Source: Bemisia tabaci (Eukaryota > Arthropoda > Insecta > Hemiptera > Aleyrodidae). Taken from it: 64,000 nucleotides of DNA. The stretch spans positions 48,630,985-48,694,984 of the forward strand of contig NC_092798.1 of NCBI RefSeq assembly GCF_918797505.1, in the 5' to 3' direction. Below the pieces are notes generated by a model. The model made no database searches, was not told the DNA's origin, and was given only the letters and a program-made list of their open reading frames with translations. This document shows positions 1 through 10,426 of the stretch, in pieces; position 1 is the stretch's first letter; each line of letters begins with the position of its first letter. Made by a program: the position numbers and the translations under genes.

Positions 1-88
1 TTTTACTCAAAAATCAACATTTTTTGAAAGGAAATTTCAGCAACTCTCGAATGTTCTTACGGCGTTCTTCCTTAGCAGAGTAGAGAAG
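1..88 (+). repeat. Family E repeat, right half (copy 1)
   Basis: This matches the 3' part of a roughly 250-bp dispersed repeat seen about fifteen times in the window. The shared end reads like TACGGCGTTCTTCCTTAGCA. The left half lies outside the window. Full copies have inverted ends (GTGCTAAGGAARAACGCCGT at left) and no long ORF, as expected of a MITE-like element. Confidence 0.7.
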
Positions 89-304
89 AGGTGGGACATG
101 GAATTTTTTGCTAAAATTTCAAATTTTCATGTTTATTCCATCCCAAAAATCAATTTCAAGAGATGTTTCTGAAAGCATATTTCACGGAAAAACCAATGGA
201 ACCACTTTTAAGCTTTTTCGCTTCGTATTTTCGAAAATTTAAGCTTTCTAAGTTTCCAGATTTTGTTCAACTTTTGCTACTGACTCGGCTCACTGTACGG
301 CGCG
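88..304 (+). repeat. Family Q repeat (copy 1)
   Basis: A diverged copy of a roughly 235-bp repeat also seen at 43027-43262 and 51602-51838. Shared landmarks are GGTSGGACATG near the start, AATCAATGGARCC in the middle, and TTTCCARATTTTGT near the end. The 75-residue reading frame across it is not conserved among copies, so I do not call it a gene. Confidence 0.6.
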
Positions 305-470
305 GCGCCATCCCGGGGCATGCGCCCGGGGATCCCGCGTATGGGCCCGGATCATCCGGCGGGCACACACGACGCGACACGACGTCCTGACCCGTCAAAC
401 GCAGCTCGACACTCGACGTGATTGAAGTTCGACGAATGGGTTCCCGAGCTCGCATGCCCTGATGCCGAGC
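300..470. other. GC-rich stretch without recognised gene
   Basis: A short CpG-rich segment rich in CCCGGG-type words, unlike the AT-rich flanks. Reading frames open on both strands but show no recognisable domain. It could be a repeat fragment or a regulatory island. Confidence 0.3.
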
Positions 471-602
471 AAAATCAAGTTTGTATGCAAGGTAAATATT
501 TTCCGAGGATTTATCATCATACCATCAATCCCAGTGGATCGTATTCGATAGTGATTCGATGTATCGTTTGGATCAAAACACTAGAACATAACCACATACA
601 AA

Positions 603-738
603 CACTGGAAAAAAACACATCGGATCTAGAGTCCGGACTCTTAAAAACATCGACAAGAAAAAATACTCTTGATTCAATCGGATTTTTGCTTAAATGTGAT
701 TTGAGCGGATTTCCTCTTGATTTAAGCAATTTGGATCG
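603..738 (+). repeat. Family A foldback, left arm only (copy 1)
   Basis: Begins CACTGGAAAAAAACACATCG and follows the left half of the roughly 230-bp family A foldback through GATTTAAGC. The right arm is missing, so this is a truncated copy. Confidence 0.75.
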
Positions 739-739
739 T

Positions 740-1615
740 ATTCGATGTATCGTTTGGTTCAAAACATTCATTACCATTTTGTACTTAGAATCAAACATCT
801 ATCACAAAAAACCCATTCACTCAGATTACTAGATTGACTTTTGAGGCTGTGTTTACATACTATGTTGAACCAATTAATTGATATCAATACAATCTCACCT
901 GTTTGATGTATCGAATACCATCTGTATACATTTTTTCTTTTTTTCTTTTTTCCTGTTTTTATTTTTTATTTTATTTTTCTCTATTTCTTTCTTTCTTTCT
1001 TTCTCTCTTTCTTCCTTTACTACTACTTCCTTTCTTTAGAGGTGTAAATGGCCTTAGATGCTAAAGCACCGCTTTAAAATAAACTTATCTTACTGTTTTT
1101 TTTTTTGTTTTTTTTTGTTTTTTTTTTTAGCAAAATATTACTATTGACCAAGTAGCCTCAGTCAAACGGGGATTAGACTAGACCTCGGTATTAAACGTCG
1201 ACGCATATACCGCAGTTGAGATTTACCAAGTTGAGATACCGAGCGTTTTTTTGGTTTCACCATTAATGTATGCTGAAATGGGTGGATGAGAACGTTGACT
1301 GCAACGTGGTTAAACAACGATGGGTGTGTTTAAAGTTTGCGCAGCTTCTCCGGCAGAAATTACCCGGATATTGGAGTCGCTTGATTTTGAGCCCGTAGTG
1401 AATTTAATTAACTCCTGTGTATGGAGCTGATGCTGTGGAAGTGCACCACTTACGGTTCCGTCATGCGTTGAGTGAAAAGTTTTTACCGAAAATACCATAC
1501 ACATTAATTAATTCTGATCGGGAGCTTACTGGCAGTGCTTGAACCAGTCTCATTAAGGAAATGCATCTGGTTTTACTCTAGATGATATCCTTTGTTAATT
1601 TGAAAATCATATCGA
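740..1615. other. No gene seen; pyrimidine-rich microsatellite
   Basis: The + strand is T- and C-rich at about 929-1035, with CTTT repeats, and has T-runs at about 1096-1128. The remainder is AT-rich with only short open frames. Nothing in it resembles a coding exon. Confidence 0.5.
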
Positions 1616-1852
1616 CGGGGTGGGTCCGCAACCACGTATCTCATTTGCGGTGTTTCAAAATTTCCACTCCTGTTTTATTTGTTTAAAGGAGAACAAATCG
1701 ACATTGTTCCATGAAATTTTCGCAGAATTATTTTCACAGAGAGAAGATTATCGCTGCAGTTTTTAAGAATTACCGTTCAGCAGTTTGCCATTTAGAAAAT
1801 AAAGTGTGACAGAACGTGTGCAACGTCGCAACCCGAGATACGTTTTTGCGGA
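1615..1852 (+). repeat. Family I foldback repeat (copy 1, diverged)
   Basis: The inverted ends carry ACCACGTATCTC at the left and GAGATACGT at the right, as in better copies at 14260-14516 and 29868-30110. There is no long ORF. A non-autonomous foldback is the likely nature. Confidence 0.65.
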
Positions 1853-1866
1853 CTTACATCCTCTGC

Positions 1867-2826
1867 GGTAAAAATTGGCAGTAGAATCTGAGTTCCAAAA
1901 AACCATCGACCTACAGCCAGCTGTAAGATTTCCAATAGCTTCTATAGCCGGCTACACAATTTCTTATAGCCATTTAGGCGATGGAGACTAAGCAACAGCC
2001 AGGCGATAAAGTGTATGCTGAACGTTACTATAATTACGGATGCTAGGACTTAGTGAGTTTTTGGACTAACGCTCTCTTTTTGGGCCGTGGTATCTTGATT
2101 TATTTTGCGAGGAAAGTTCCTTACTTTTGATGGATGCCTGTCATTCCTAATATATTAGAGCGCCTTCAGTTTCGTATGATACTGTGCAATACCTCTGGTG
2201 TGAAATAGTTGCTTCAGACGCCGTGGCACGCTGCAGTGCGGCAGGCGGGCAGCCAGCGCGAAACGCGCATTGGCGCCTACAAACCTAACAGGGATACTTC
2301 ACGCGTTGCGCAATGCGTGAAGTATCCCTGTTAGGTTTGTAGGCGCCAGTAGGTCGCCGCTCCGGCTCCGCTTTGTGTTAGGCCCTAATATTTAATCTGG
2401 AGGAGTCAGCGTTATTCAACTCATGATTTTGAAATGTTTGCACATCCTGTATGGATTATTCTTATTTTAATTGATGAAAACAAATATGTATTAAAGGAAA
2501 ATATAATGTGTATGTAAAGTGGTTCCGTATCAAACTTAATGATTTCCAAAGCACACAAATTTCTACACAATTTCTTATAGCCTTTTATAATCGATGGCGA
2601 AAAAGCAGCAGTCAGGCGATAAATTGTACAGCCTGGCGATAAAGTGTAAAACCCAGCGATAGAAACTGTAGCCCGGCTGCATACTTTTTTATCGCTTCGT
2701 ATAGCCCGGCCGTATGATTTTCTCCGCATTCTACAGCCAGCTATATGATTTTCTGTAGCCTTCTTTAGCCGGCTATAAGAATTCCAATGGTATTTCGAAA
2801 CGCAGCTCTCATCGCCAATTTTTACC
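1867..2826. mobile_element. Family O composite foldback element
   Basis: The ends are imperfect inverted repeats beginning GGTAAAAATTGGC, found in reverse complement at 2814-2826. Both sub-terminal parts contain repeated TATAGCCGGCT-type words and GGCGATAAAGTGTA. Unrelated sequence, including the 76-bp palindrome at 2272-2347, separates the two halves, which suggests a later insertion. A 164-residue minus-strand frame at 2421-2915 crosses these repeats and is not credible as a gene. Confidence 0.5.
2272..2347. repeat. 76-bp near-perfect palindrome
   Basis: Two 33-base arms (2272-2304 and 2315-2347) are exact reverse complements, and the 10-base centre is itself palindromic except for one G/T pair. 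The words GCGTGAAGTAT and TTGTAGGCGC recur in the tandem array at 20683-20894, so this is a member of family N. Confidence 0.9.
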
Positions 2827-2829
2827 TGG

Positions 2830-3560
2830 GTCGTCGATGGGTAGTGGCAGTGATTCTCGATTTTGACATTTTTCATCCCAAGCCTGAAATAATCACGTGT
2901 TGCAAATGTTTTCATTTGGTTTAGAGATTAGGTCTGGGCTAAATTTCTCTCTAAACGCCCCTTTGCGCCCCCCTTCGTGTATATGTCGCAGGCAATTATC
3001 AATCGCCGGCAATTTGCAAGCAATAAGTGAATCAATAGAAAATAATAGATTTTAGAAATATAGTATCAGGATTAAAGTACTGATATTTATTTACCCTTTA
3101 ATGGGAGTGGACATTTTTCCCTCCATAAAAGCATGGTAGTAACAGATAAATTCACGAGAGCGTGTGGTGGAAACCATGAACTTAGTTGGGTTCAGTTGGG
3201 TCACGCAACTAAACTAACACCTTGACAAAGCGTTGAGTATCACAAAAAATGAAGGCGCTCCAATACGAGATCACGCTTTTGAAGGCATTAACCCATCAGG
3301 CCTTCATTACGCTGATTCGTATCGAAACAAATGTAAACGCTTGCTAACTGCCGGCGATTGCTAATTGCCTGCGACACATACCATCTCAGTAGAATAGCAT
3401 AATACTGCCTCATCAACAGATAGACCATCTAAAACGCTTTCCGGACTTCTGAAGGTTGAATTTATAATTCCGATAAAAATTGACGAATTTCAAATTTTAT
3501 GAAATTTATTCGAGCCTTTTGAAATTTCCTTTCCATCTCTGTCCATGACTCGATCAAACT
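2830..3560. other. No gene seen
   Basis: AT-rich sequence with only short frames. The words CGCCGGCAATTTGCAA (near 3003) and TGCCGGCGATTGCTAA (near 3349) form a loose inverted pair roughly 345 bp apart, so this may be a diverged foldback element. Confidence 0.35.
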
Positions 3561-3562
3561 CA

Positions 3563-3976
3563 CACTGAAAAAAAAATCTTGGTGTATTCACTAAGAAAAG
3601 GATAAAATTACCAAGAATTCAGGGTTCTATTTGATCCCAGTTTTTTCTTGGTAAAATTACCATTTATGGAATCGGTAATTTTACTGAGAAATCTCGGTAA
3701 AATCATTGAACTTTCTCGATAATTTTACTGGACCTTGGTAAAAACGCCAATATTTTTTATCGACTGTGGTAGAATTACCGAGGTAAAATGGCAAAGTTAC
3801 CGGGAATTGATTACCAATAAAAGTGGTATTCTTACCTGAAAAAACAGTAAAAATACCGGTTTTTAGGTAAGCTTACCAGTCTGTCTTGGTAAAATTACCA
3901 ATAATTGGTAAAAAAAAGTGAGATGGTAAAAGTTCCAACGGACCCTGGTAAAAACGCCGAGAATTATTTTTCAGTG
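3563..3976. mobile_element. Family B CACTG-ended foldback element
   Basis: The element starts CACTGAAAAAAAAA and ends TTTTCAGTG. It is flanked on both sides by CA, consistent with a 2-bp target duplication. The inside repeats the palindromic word GGTAAAATTACC several times. At 414 bp with no long ORF, it must be non-autonomous. It shares its ends and target size with family A. Confidence 0.8.
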
Positions 3977-5660
3977 CAACCTCCAAAATTACCGACAAGC
4001 GGCCAGGGGAGCGCAGACCCCCTAGTTTTTGCGTCGGAGGAAAAAAAAACTACTCTAATTAAGGTCCCAGGTGCTGTTTGAAAGCCGCGCAGAATAAATT
4101 CAAGTCTGACCGCAACCCCAGCACCGAGCGCTAGCCTCCGGGCTCGAGGTGGTTTTTCATTTAAATCAAATGAAACGAACAAGCGGGGGAACCGAAGCGA
4201 GAAAAAAAACCACTTTATTGTCTCTTGTCTGTTCGAGAAATGGGAAATGGGTCGGTGCACAAATGCTTGTCCTCTGTTTTTTCTTGCGTTATTTGATTTG
4301 CCTCGCTCTAAATACATGTATCAATGCCAAGTATTAAAAACGCCGATCCATCGGATTCCGACGAAACCGCACTGAGACAATTTCCTGTCGCGCTGAGCAT
4401 CCTATATCCGGTTTCGGATGTTCGTTCGTTGGGTTTTTTTTCATTTCTCCGGGGCGGGGGTGCAGGGTTATTTTTTACGCTCCAATCGAGGTTCGAGAAA
4501 AACGGATCCTTTGAAAATTATTCAGCATGATTTATTTCCCTCTTTGATTTTTCAATTACTTTCGGGCTGCCCGATACCAGTTCATAGCCTTACCCTATAG
4601 CCTCTCAATCTTTCTTTACGATCCTTGTAGCACTGTCCTCCCCAGTGCAGTCGGTTCTTAAGTCCAGCATCATCTGACAGCATGCAACTTTTGGAATGTT
4701 AAAAACTTGACAGTAATTGAACCGATTCTTCTCCAAGTCCCGTAAGCGCCAAAATTTCGAATGCGATAAGAACAAGAAAACCCGTTTTATTTGCTTTTTG
4801 GACATTCTTCAAATCCCAAGAATGTACGAGTATGTTCTTTTAGAAGGCTATTTGGAAATCAGAAATGATTGATTATACCTGAGGAATTAAAGAAAAAATA
4901 ACTCCTTTACCACCAAAATAGAGACTGGCGCTTACTTGATGTGGAAAATAATCGGTTCAATTTAATAATGAAAAACCACATCGCACACTTTATAAAACGA
5001 ATTGAGTTGATGCAACTTCATTCCGGCATTGAAATATACAGAATATCAAATAAGGAAACAAGGGAAATAGTACGATAAAGCTTTTTCAGTTAGATGGGCC
5101 TACATACCGGCATGCATTGAAAAGCTCTCCTTCTTTTTTCTTAAAGTAAATTATTATTCTCATTCACTCTTACGGCTAGAGAACTGAGGAGCACACCCCA
5201 TTTTTCTCTTCTGCAAATAAATATGTTTGATAGAAATACATCCAATTCTCAATGTAGTGTCCCGAGTAAAAAGGTAAAAATGGCCAAGACAGTTTTATTA
5301 TTGCGTTGTGAGCCAAAGTCCGAAAATAGGTACTTATACCAAATTCTTAAGTTAAAGATGAAGGAAGGCAAAGGCCCGTGAGAAATTGTGAGAATAAGGA
5401 GAAAACTAGAGAGTTGTGAAACTTAATTGATTTGTTCAATTGAGTAGTTTTAAATGAGATATTATTTTTTATTTTATTTCTGCTGCAGAATTTCATTTTT
5501 TCTATCTGATCATTTCACTTACACTCCCTTCGCCTCACATTTCTTGCAGAATTTAGTAAGATTATGGTACCCTAAATCACCAATCCTTTGCTGTTACATG
5601 CACAGAGAAAAAGTTCTATTTAAATCAAGAAAAGCTCCAATTGAATATTTCCTGCAGTTT
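3977..5660. other. No gene supported; GC-richer patch at 3990-4250
   Basis: Open frames of 60-117 residues on both strands lack recognisable domains, splice context or start context. The patch around 4060-4160 is less AT-rich and low in obvious repeats, so it could be conserved non-coding DNA. The remainder is AT-rich and unremarkable. Confidence 0.35.
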
Positions 5661-5663
5661 ATA

Positions 5664-6946
5664 CAGGGTGTCTCACGAAAAACGAGCCACCTTGAATATC
5701 TGCCGAACGCGTCGGAATTTCGAAAAACGGTAAAAGACGTGTTCGTTTATATCAAGGGGGACACCTTTTGGCGTATTCGACATTTTCCCAAACCGCGGGA
5801 GGGGCGCGGGGCGGGGGGTGCCCCACCCGTAAGTCGAACTTTTCAAATGGCACCCCTACTTTTTTATTTCAGAAATCAATTCTACGCAAAAAAACAAGCC
5901 ACCCTGTCCAAACCGAATGTAAATCGGACAATTTTTCAGTGATTGACAGAGTTTGAAACATTTTTTTCATGCTCTTTTCAAAAATTTCCCACGCCCAACG
6001 GAATCGCTGTATCAAACCAAACTCTCCGCCAAAAAAATTCTTAAGCATGGCACTTTCGATAAAAAAATAAAAAAAATCTGCTGCACTCGAAATCTGGAGC
6101 ACGCGGAGCCCTTCTTTGCGGCATTAAAATTCGTTATACCGAACATTTCCGAGGGGCGCTCATCGGGAGGGAGCAGTAAGTTTTAGACAAGAATTATTAA
6201 TCTTTTTTCTGAAGCATAAGAAACTGTGTCCATGAAGAAGCAGTTAAGTAGAAAAACAAATGGATTAGCTTTTTTGGGGGGAGGGGGGGGGGGTCAATGA
6301 CTTGAGCCGGACCTTGATACTTCTGAGGACGCTATTTTTCCGCGGTGCGTTGTTTTTCTACTTAACTGCTTCTTCATGGACACGGTTTCTTATGCTTCAG
6401 AAAAAAGATTAATAATTCTTGTCTAAAACTTACTGCTCCCTCCCGATGAGCGCCCCTCGGAAATGTTCGGTATAACGAATTTTAATGCCGCAAAGAAGGG
6501 CTCCGCGTGCTCCAGATTTCGAGTGCAGCAGATTTTTTTTTATTTTTTTATCGAAAGTGCCATGCTTAAGAATTTTTTTGGCGGAGAGTTTGGTTTGATA
6601 CAGCGATTCCGTTGGGCGTGGGAAATTTTTGAAAAGAGCAGGAAAAAAATGTTTCAAACTCTGTCAATCACTGAAAAATTGTCCGATTTACATTCGGTTT
6701 GGACAGGGTGGCTTGTTTTTTTGCGTAGAATTGATTTCTGAAATAAAAAAGTAGGGGTGCCATTTGAAAAGTTCGACTTACGGGTGGGGCACCCCCCGCC
6801 CCGCGCCCCTCCCGCGGTTTGGGAAAATGTCGAATACGCCAAAAGGTGTCCCCCTTGATATAAACGAACACGTCTTTTACCGTTTTTCGAAATTCCGACG
6901 CGTTCGGCAGATATTCAAGGTGGCTCGTTTTTCGTGAGACACCCTG
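5664..6946. mobile_element. 1.28-kb giant foldback element
   Basis: Left arm 5664-6259 and right arm 6350-6946 are almost identical inverted repeats around a 90-bp spacer. The ends are CAGGGTGTCTCACG and its complement, flanked on both sides by TATA, so the target duplication is TATA or TA. The same reading frames therefore occur in mirror image in each arm (for example 5768-5956 and 6654-6842). They are not independent genes. High arm identity suggests recent origin or ongoing gene conversion. CAGGGTG-type ends occur in many arthropod non-autonomous elements, but I cannot name the superfamily. Confidence 0.88.
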
Positions 6947-6949
6947 TAT

Positions 6950-7414
6950 AGCATTTTTCCAAAGAGAATCTCTCTGAAATAAACTGGAATCCTTTTTAAA
7001 AGAATCGGACTCTCCTAAAACAAGTATTATTTTTTGAAAAAACTAAAAAATTTTCGGGAAAAAATAGGAGCACCCCCTGATTCAAATAGACCTTCTCACA
7101 GCGAGAGCTCCATCATGATACACAAACTCTTGATATAACGATATCATTTAAAATTCAAGCGACTTTTAAACTGCCGTTCTAAGGAAGAAAGGTGTATTAC
7201 TCTTAGGGCGTTACCAAATCTCTTTCAAGATATATAATACACATATTCATGGTAACTTCCAGATTGTTTTCTATACAAATTTCCAATAAAATTTCAAACG
7301 CAATTTAATTTAAAGTATAACTGAGAATTCCGAGGAACGACATTCATAACATTCCTCAAAAATCATCATTTTATCCGAGAAAATTTGATAATTTGAATTT
7401 GCCGAAATATCTCA
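6950..7414. other. No gene seen
   Basis: AT-rich. Sequence at 5600-5660 and 6950-7100 may be the two halves of an older element split by the 1.28-kb foldback, but similarity between them is weak. Confidence 0.3.
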
Positions 7415-7415
7415 A

Positions 7416-7612
7416 GCGCCATGAGACGTTTCAAAATTTCCGCCGCCATTTTACTCTTTTACAGAGATTTTCGGTTGAATTTGTTTAAGAATTTCACCAA
7501 ATTTTATCGGCAGCACAAAAAAATTCAGTAAAATTTTCAGACAGCTTGGTTAAACAATTTCTCCGTAAAAAAACAAAATGGCGTCGGAAATTTTGAAACG
7601 TCGCATGGCGCT
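7416..7612. repeat. Family U foldback upstream of Rx
   Basis: GCGCCATGAGACGTTTCAAA at the left is mirrored by the sequence ending CATGGCGCT at 7612. The arms continue for about 60 bases with moderate mismatch. It lies about 425 bp upstream of the first Rx ATG. It could contribute to or disrupt the promoter region, but nothing shows that directly. Confidence 0.75.
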
Positions 7613-8037
7613 CGCGACACTCCGGCCGGAAGGTGACGACATGTGTTAGGCGGCGCGACCATCATCCTGCCCCCCTCCCACTCAGATCTAATTCCTCAAA
7701 CCGCAAACACAATAGCCCACTCACAAGCGCGGCCCCTCGAGGAGCCGCGGGAGGGGAGGGGCGCCATGAATGGCAGAGGAGCCGAGGTGTCTAATAATCA
7801 CTAACAAGTTTATTACCGCCGACAAAACGACGAAAAACGGAGGAAGTATAAACGACGAGTTTAAAGCCTATTACTCGCTCCTTCTGCGAGGGGGTGAGAG
7901 CGCGAGCGGCGCGGGGGGCGAGGGGTAGGGAAAAAAACACAAATGTTTGGATTGGGCGGAGTGGTTTGGATAAGCCCCTCCCACTGGACCAGCCCGATGG
8001 GCCCGGGCCCGGGATCCGTGACTCGGGTAGTGTGCTC
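7613..8037 (+). promoter_or_regulatory. GC-rich 5' region of Rx (promoter/5' UTR candidate)
   Basis: The sequence becomes GC- and CpG-rich between foldback U and the first in-frame ATG of Rx. An in-frame stop (TAA at 7849-7851) lies upstream of the coding frame, which otherwise opens from 7852. No clear TATA box or initiator could be chosen by eye, so the transcription start is unknown. An upstream exon could also splice into this frame. Confidence 0.35.
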
Positions 8038-8341
8038 ATGGATTCGGAGTGTAGCAGTGGCTCGTCGGCCCATTCGCCGCTCTCGGTATCGCTGTCCGTT
8101 TCGCCCTCGCCGCCCCCCTCCCCGAAAGGCGCCTCCGAGCTCCAGCTCATGCTGCTCCAGCACAGGGCGCCCCTCGCGACGCCCTTCGGGCACCCCATGA
8201 CGAGCATCGGGCCCGGCCCCCCCAAACAGCACACCATCGACGCCATCCTCGGGCGCCCCCGGAAAAACCCCCACCCCCACCCCCTCCCCCACGGGCTCCC
8301 CGATGTGCGGACTATTAATAATAATAACAATGAATCCAGTG
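8038..8341 (+). CDS. Rx: Retinal homeobox (Rx) gene, exon 1 with octapeptide
   Basis: This exon encodes residues 1-101 plus the first base of codon 102 of a paired-class homeobox transcription factor, a nuclear DNA-binding regulator involved in eye and anterior brain development in animals. The octapeptide HTIDAILG (residues 65-72) matches the Eh1-like repression motif near the N-terminus of Rx proteins, which recruits Groucho-type co-repressors. The rest is low complexity: a Ser/Pro-rich segment (residues 5-30), His/Pro-rich residues 77-85 and a run of five Asn (94-98) from an AAT/AAC repeat. ATG at 8038 is the first in-frame Met after the stop at 7849-7851; the open frame reaches back to 7852. 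The exon ends in a strong donor, G|GTAAGT, at 8342. It is much more GC-rich than its surroundings. The reading frame joins exon 2 in phase 1. The start is less certain than the splice junction. Confidence 0.86.
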
Positions 8342-8347
8342 GTAAGT
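8342..8347 (+). other. 5' splice site of Rx exon 1
   Basis: The consensus donor GTAAGT follows the first base of a Gly codon, giving a phase-1 intron. Without splicing, the frame would run on into foldback A2 and stop at 8575-8577. Confidence 0.85.
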
Positions 8348-8423
8348 GCATTGTCGATTTCCTTGCGTTTTTTGCCAGACAGAAAGGTGGTAAGTCCAGA
8401 ATCTTTTCTAATTTTCTAGGGAT

Positions 8424-8935
8424 TACATCTGTTTGGGGCAACAAATTAGAAACTTATGAACCACACTGGAGGAAAAAACACATTGGATCTAGAGTCCAGA
8501 CTCTTGAAAACATTGACAAGAAAAAGTACTCTTTAATTCAAGCAGATTTAAGCTTAAATCAAAAGGAAATCCGCTAAAATTAAGAGGCTTGGTTCTTGAT
8601 TTAAGCTTAAATCTGATTGAATCAAGAGTATTTTTTCTCGTCGATGTTTTTAAGAGTCTGGACTCTAGATCCAATGTGTTTTTTTTCCAGTTCAAGTAAA
8701 AAGTGAAAAATATTACTAGAATGCCTGCAGGACGGTGTTTCACTGGATTGATGTGTTATTTTTCATGTTCATTTGAGAATTACATCAATTCGGGACATCA
8801 AATTACAATTTTTTGGGTTTAATCCTGGCAAAAAGTGAAAAAAATGGGTGGGTTGCTAGGGGGCGGTGTTGTATTGGATTGATCCATTATTTTTCAATAT
8901 TTATGGGAATTACATCATTTTGGAGGAATAAACAA
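8424..8935 (+). repeat. About 130-bp tandem repeat, split by a family A insertion
   Basis: The motif ATTACATC followed by a TTTGGGG-like word recurs at about 8424, 8777 and 8908, and GTGAAAAA with CGGTGTT recurs between. The spacing 8777-8908 is 131. The first spacing (353) becomes about 125 once the 228-bp A copy at 8464-8691 is removed. The array therefore predates that insertion. Confidence 0.65.
8464..8691. mobile_element. Family A foldback (copy 2)
   Basis: A roughly 230-bp palindromic element beginning CACTGGAGGAAAAAACACAT. The arms carry TTGGATCTAGAGTCCAGACT and its complement. The final TG of CCAGTG is altered (CCAGTT). It sits in Rx intron 1 about 120 bp from the donor, so intron retention would read through it. 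Confidence 0.85.
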
Positions 8936-9297
8936 TAAAGAGGCCGGTGTAAACCAGAGTAACTGCAAAACAAATAGCTTGGAAGCATAGGGCAGTAATT
9001 CTTGGGTGCATTTTTGTTTTTAACACCTATTTTTCAATTTTCTTTGGGAAACAAAACACACCAAGAACTGGTTACATGGCAATGAAATGTTTCGGATAGG
9101 TATTTCAACGAGGGTGGTGATCTAGTTTTTTTGGATTCGTTACCAAATTTTTGTGTGTTTTGTTTTGTTGAGTTTATGGACTATTAGTAGGTATTTTCTC
9201 CTCAGAGATCAAATGAGCAAAGTTTAACAGAAAGGAAAGGAGTGACATTTTCAATACAAATGAGTTATGAGTGATTTTAAGGTCATCATCAAATACG

Positions 9298-9556
9298 TGA
9301 CATTTCGTCGTTTTCCGGACGAAGTAAAGTAACTCCATTCCAAGACTGTAAAATTGACTCAAACGGTTAATGTACTTGCGCTATTTCTGTTCAAAATTTG
9401 TCTGATTTTTGCCGAAGATCAGAGGAAAAATCGGTGAAATTTTCAGTTTGAAATGTCCAAGATTTATCTGGTAAAAATGCAGTTTGCGAGGGAAAATTCG
9501 GCAACATTAAAATATAGTTACGTTCTGTCGTGAGGGAAACGAAGACATGTCTGCTG
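9298..9556 (+). repeat. Family T repeat (copy 1)
   Basis: It shares TAACTCCATT, TTTTTGC..GAxATCAGAG, GAAAATTCGGCA and GAGGGAAACGA-type words in the same order with 38938-39225. The ends are loosely inverted (CGTCGTTTTCCGGACGAAG versus CTGTCGTGAGGGAAACGA). No coding frame is conserved. Confidence 0.6.
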
Positions 9557-10426
9557 AAAAATCAAAGCCGCTGAACTCTTTTTGATAGTCAAAATATGGC
9601 CAGAAAGTTCATTTTTTCAAACTTAACGCGGCACGGAAACATGAAACTTTGAACCTTTTATATCCTCTATCATAACTTAATGTGACTCGATTCAATTCTG
9701 CTAAGTTTAGTTCATTTTCTTTGGGAAACATAACATAAGAATTTGGTTATCAGGCTAAAAATGCTCGGGACGGTGTGATGTTTCTGTCTCTGATGCCGCA
9801 ATCACACGCTGAATTTACCAGCTCAATCTGGTAGGCAACAGTCATCGCCCAACGGCTAAAATTTCGCAAATTCGAGTCATTTTCATCCAGATGTGTATCA
9901 ATCTACTCGAAGAGATCAGACAAATCCAACATTAGTCCGATGGTTGCTGAATTTTGCGCGTCACGCGCAAAATTCAGGCATCGGGCCGTTATGACTTCCA
10001 CATTCAAGCCACATTCAGCGAGTGATTTCGGCATTAGACTTGTTTCTTTCATTTTTTGTGTTTCCGACATTGTTGAGTTTTCAGGATATTCGATATTCGA
10101 TTTCGTTATCAGGATTCTATCATCTTCTAAGGGAGAAAATGCGCACAAAAAGAATTATTTTAACGAGGGTAGAAGAAGAAATTTATTATACTTGGAACCT
10201 CGCGCATATCTGAATTGTGGCTTATCATTTTTTGCTCCTCTTTTTTTGTTCACGGAAAAAAATCACGAAAATATATTAAGAAACTACGTCAATTAGCATT
10301 CTCCCTCCTAAAATATGAAGTATGACAGTAGGTAATAGGTTACGTAAAACGCCCTTAAACTGATAAACAGGGTTCCTGATGTTGAGCTATATCTTTATCT
10401 AGAATTCGAAAAACCATATTATTGAG
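9557..10426. other. No gene seen; 31-bp perfect hairpin at 9947-9977
   Basis: The hairpin has two 15-base arms (CTGAATTTTGCGCGT and complement) around one central base. Open frames on both strands through 9903-10296 owe part of their length to this symmetry and carry no recognised domain. Confidence 0.45.

Noticed and set aside
2421..2915. 164-residue minus-strand frame
   Set aside because: Runs through the internal repeats of element O, has no domain and no codon or splice signature of a gene.
5454..5942. 162-residue + frame, with a mirrored partner at 6668-6871
   Set aside because: Most of it lies in the arm of the 1.28-kb foldback; the same peptide is encoded by the other arm, so it follows from the palindrome.
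7791..8444. 217-residue minus-strand frame opposite Rx exon 1
   Set aside because: It is the antisense shadow of the GC-rich exon and has no recognisable domain; the + strand has the octapeptide and a matching splice donor.
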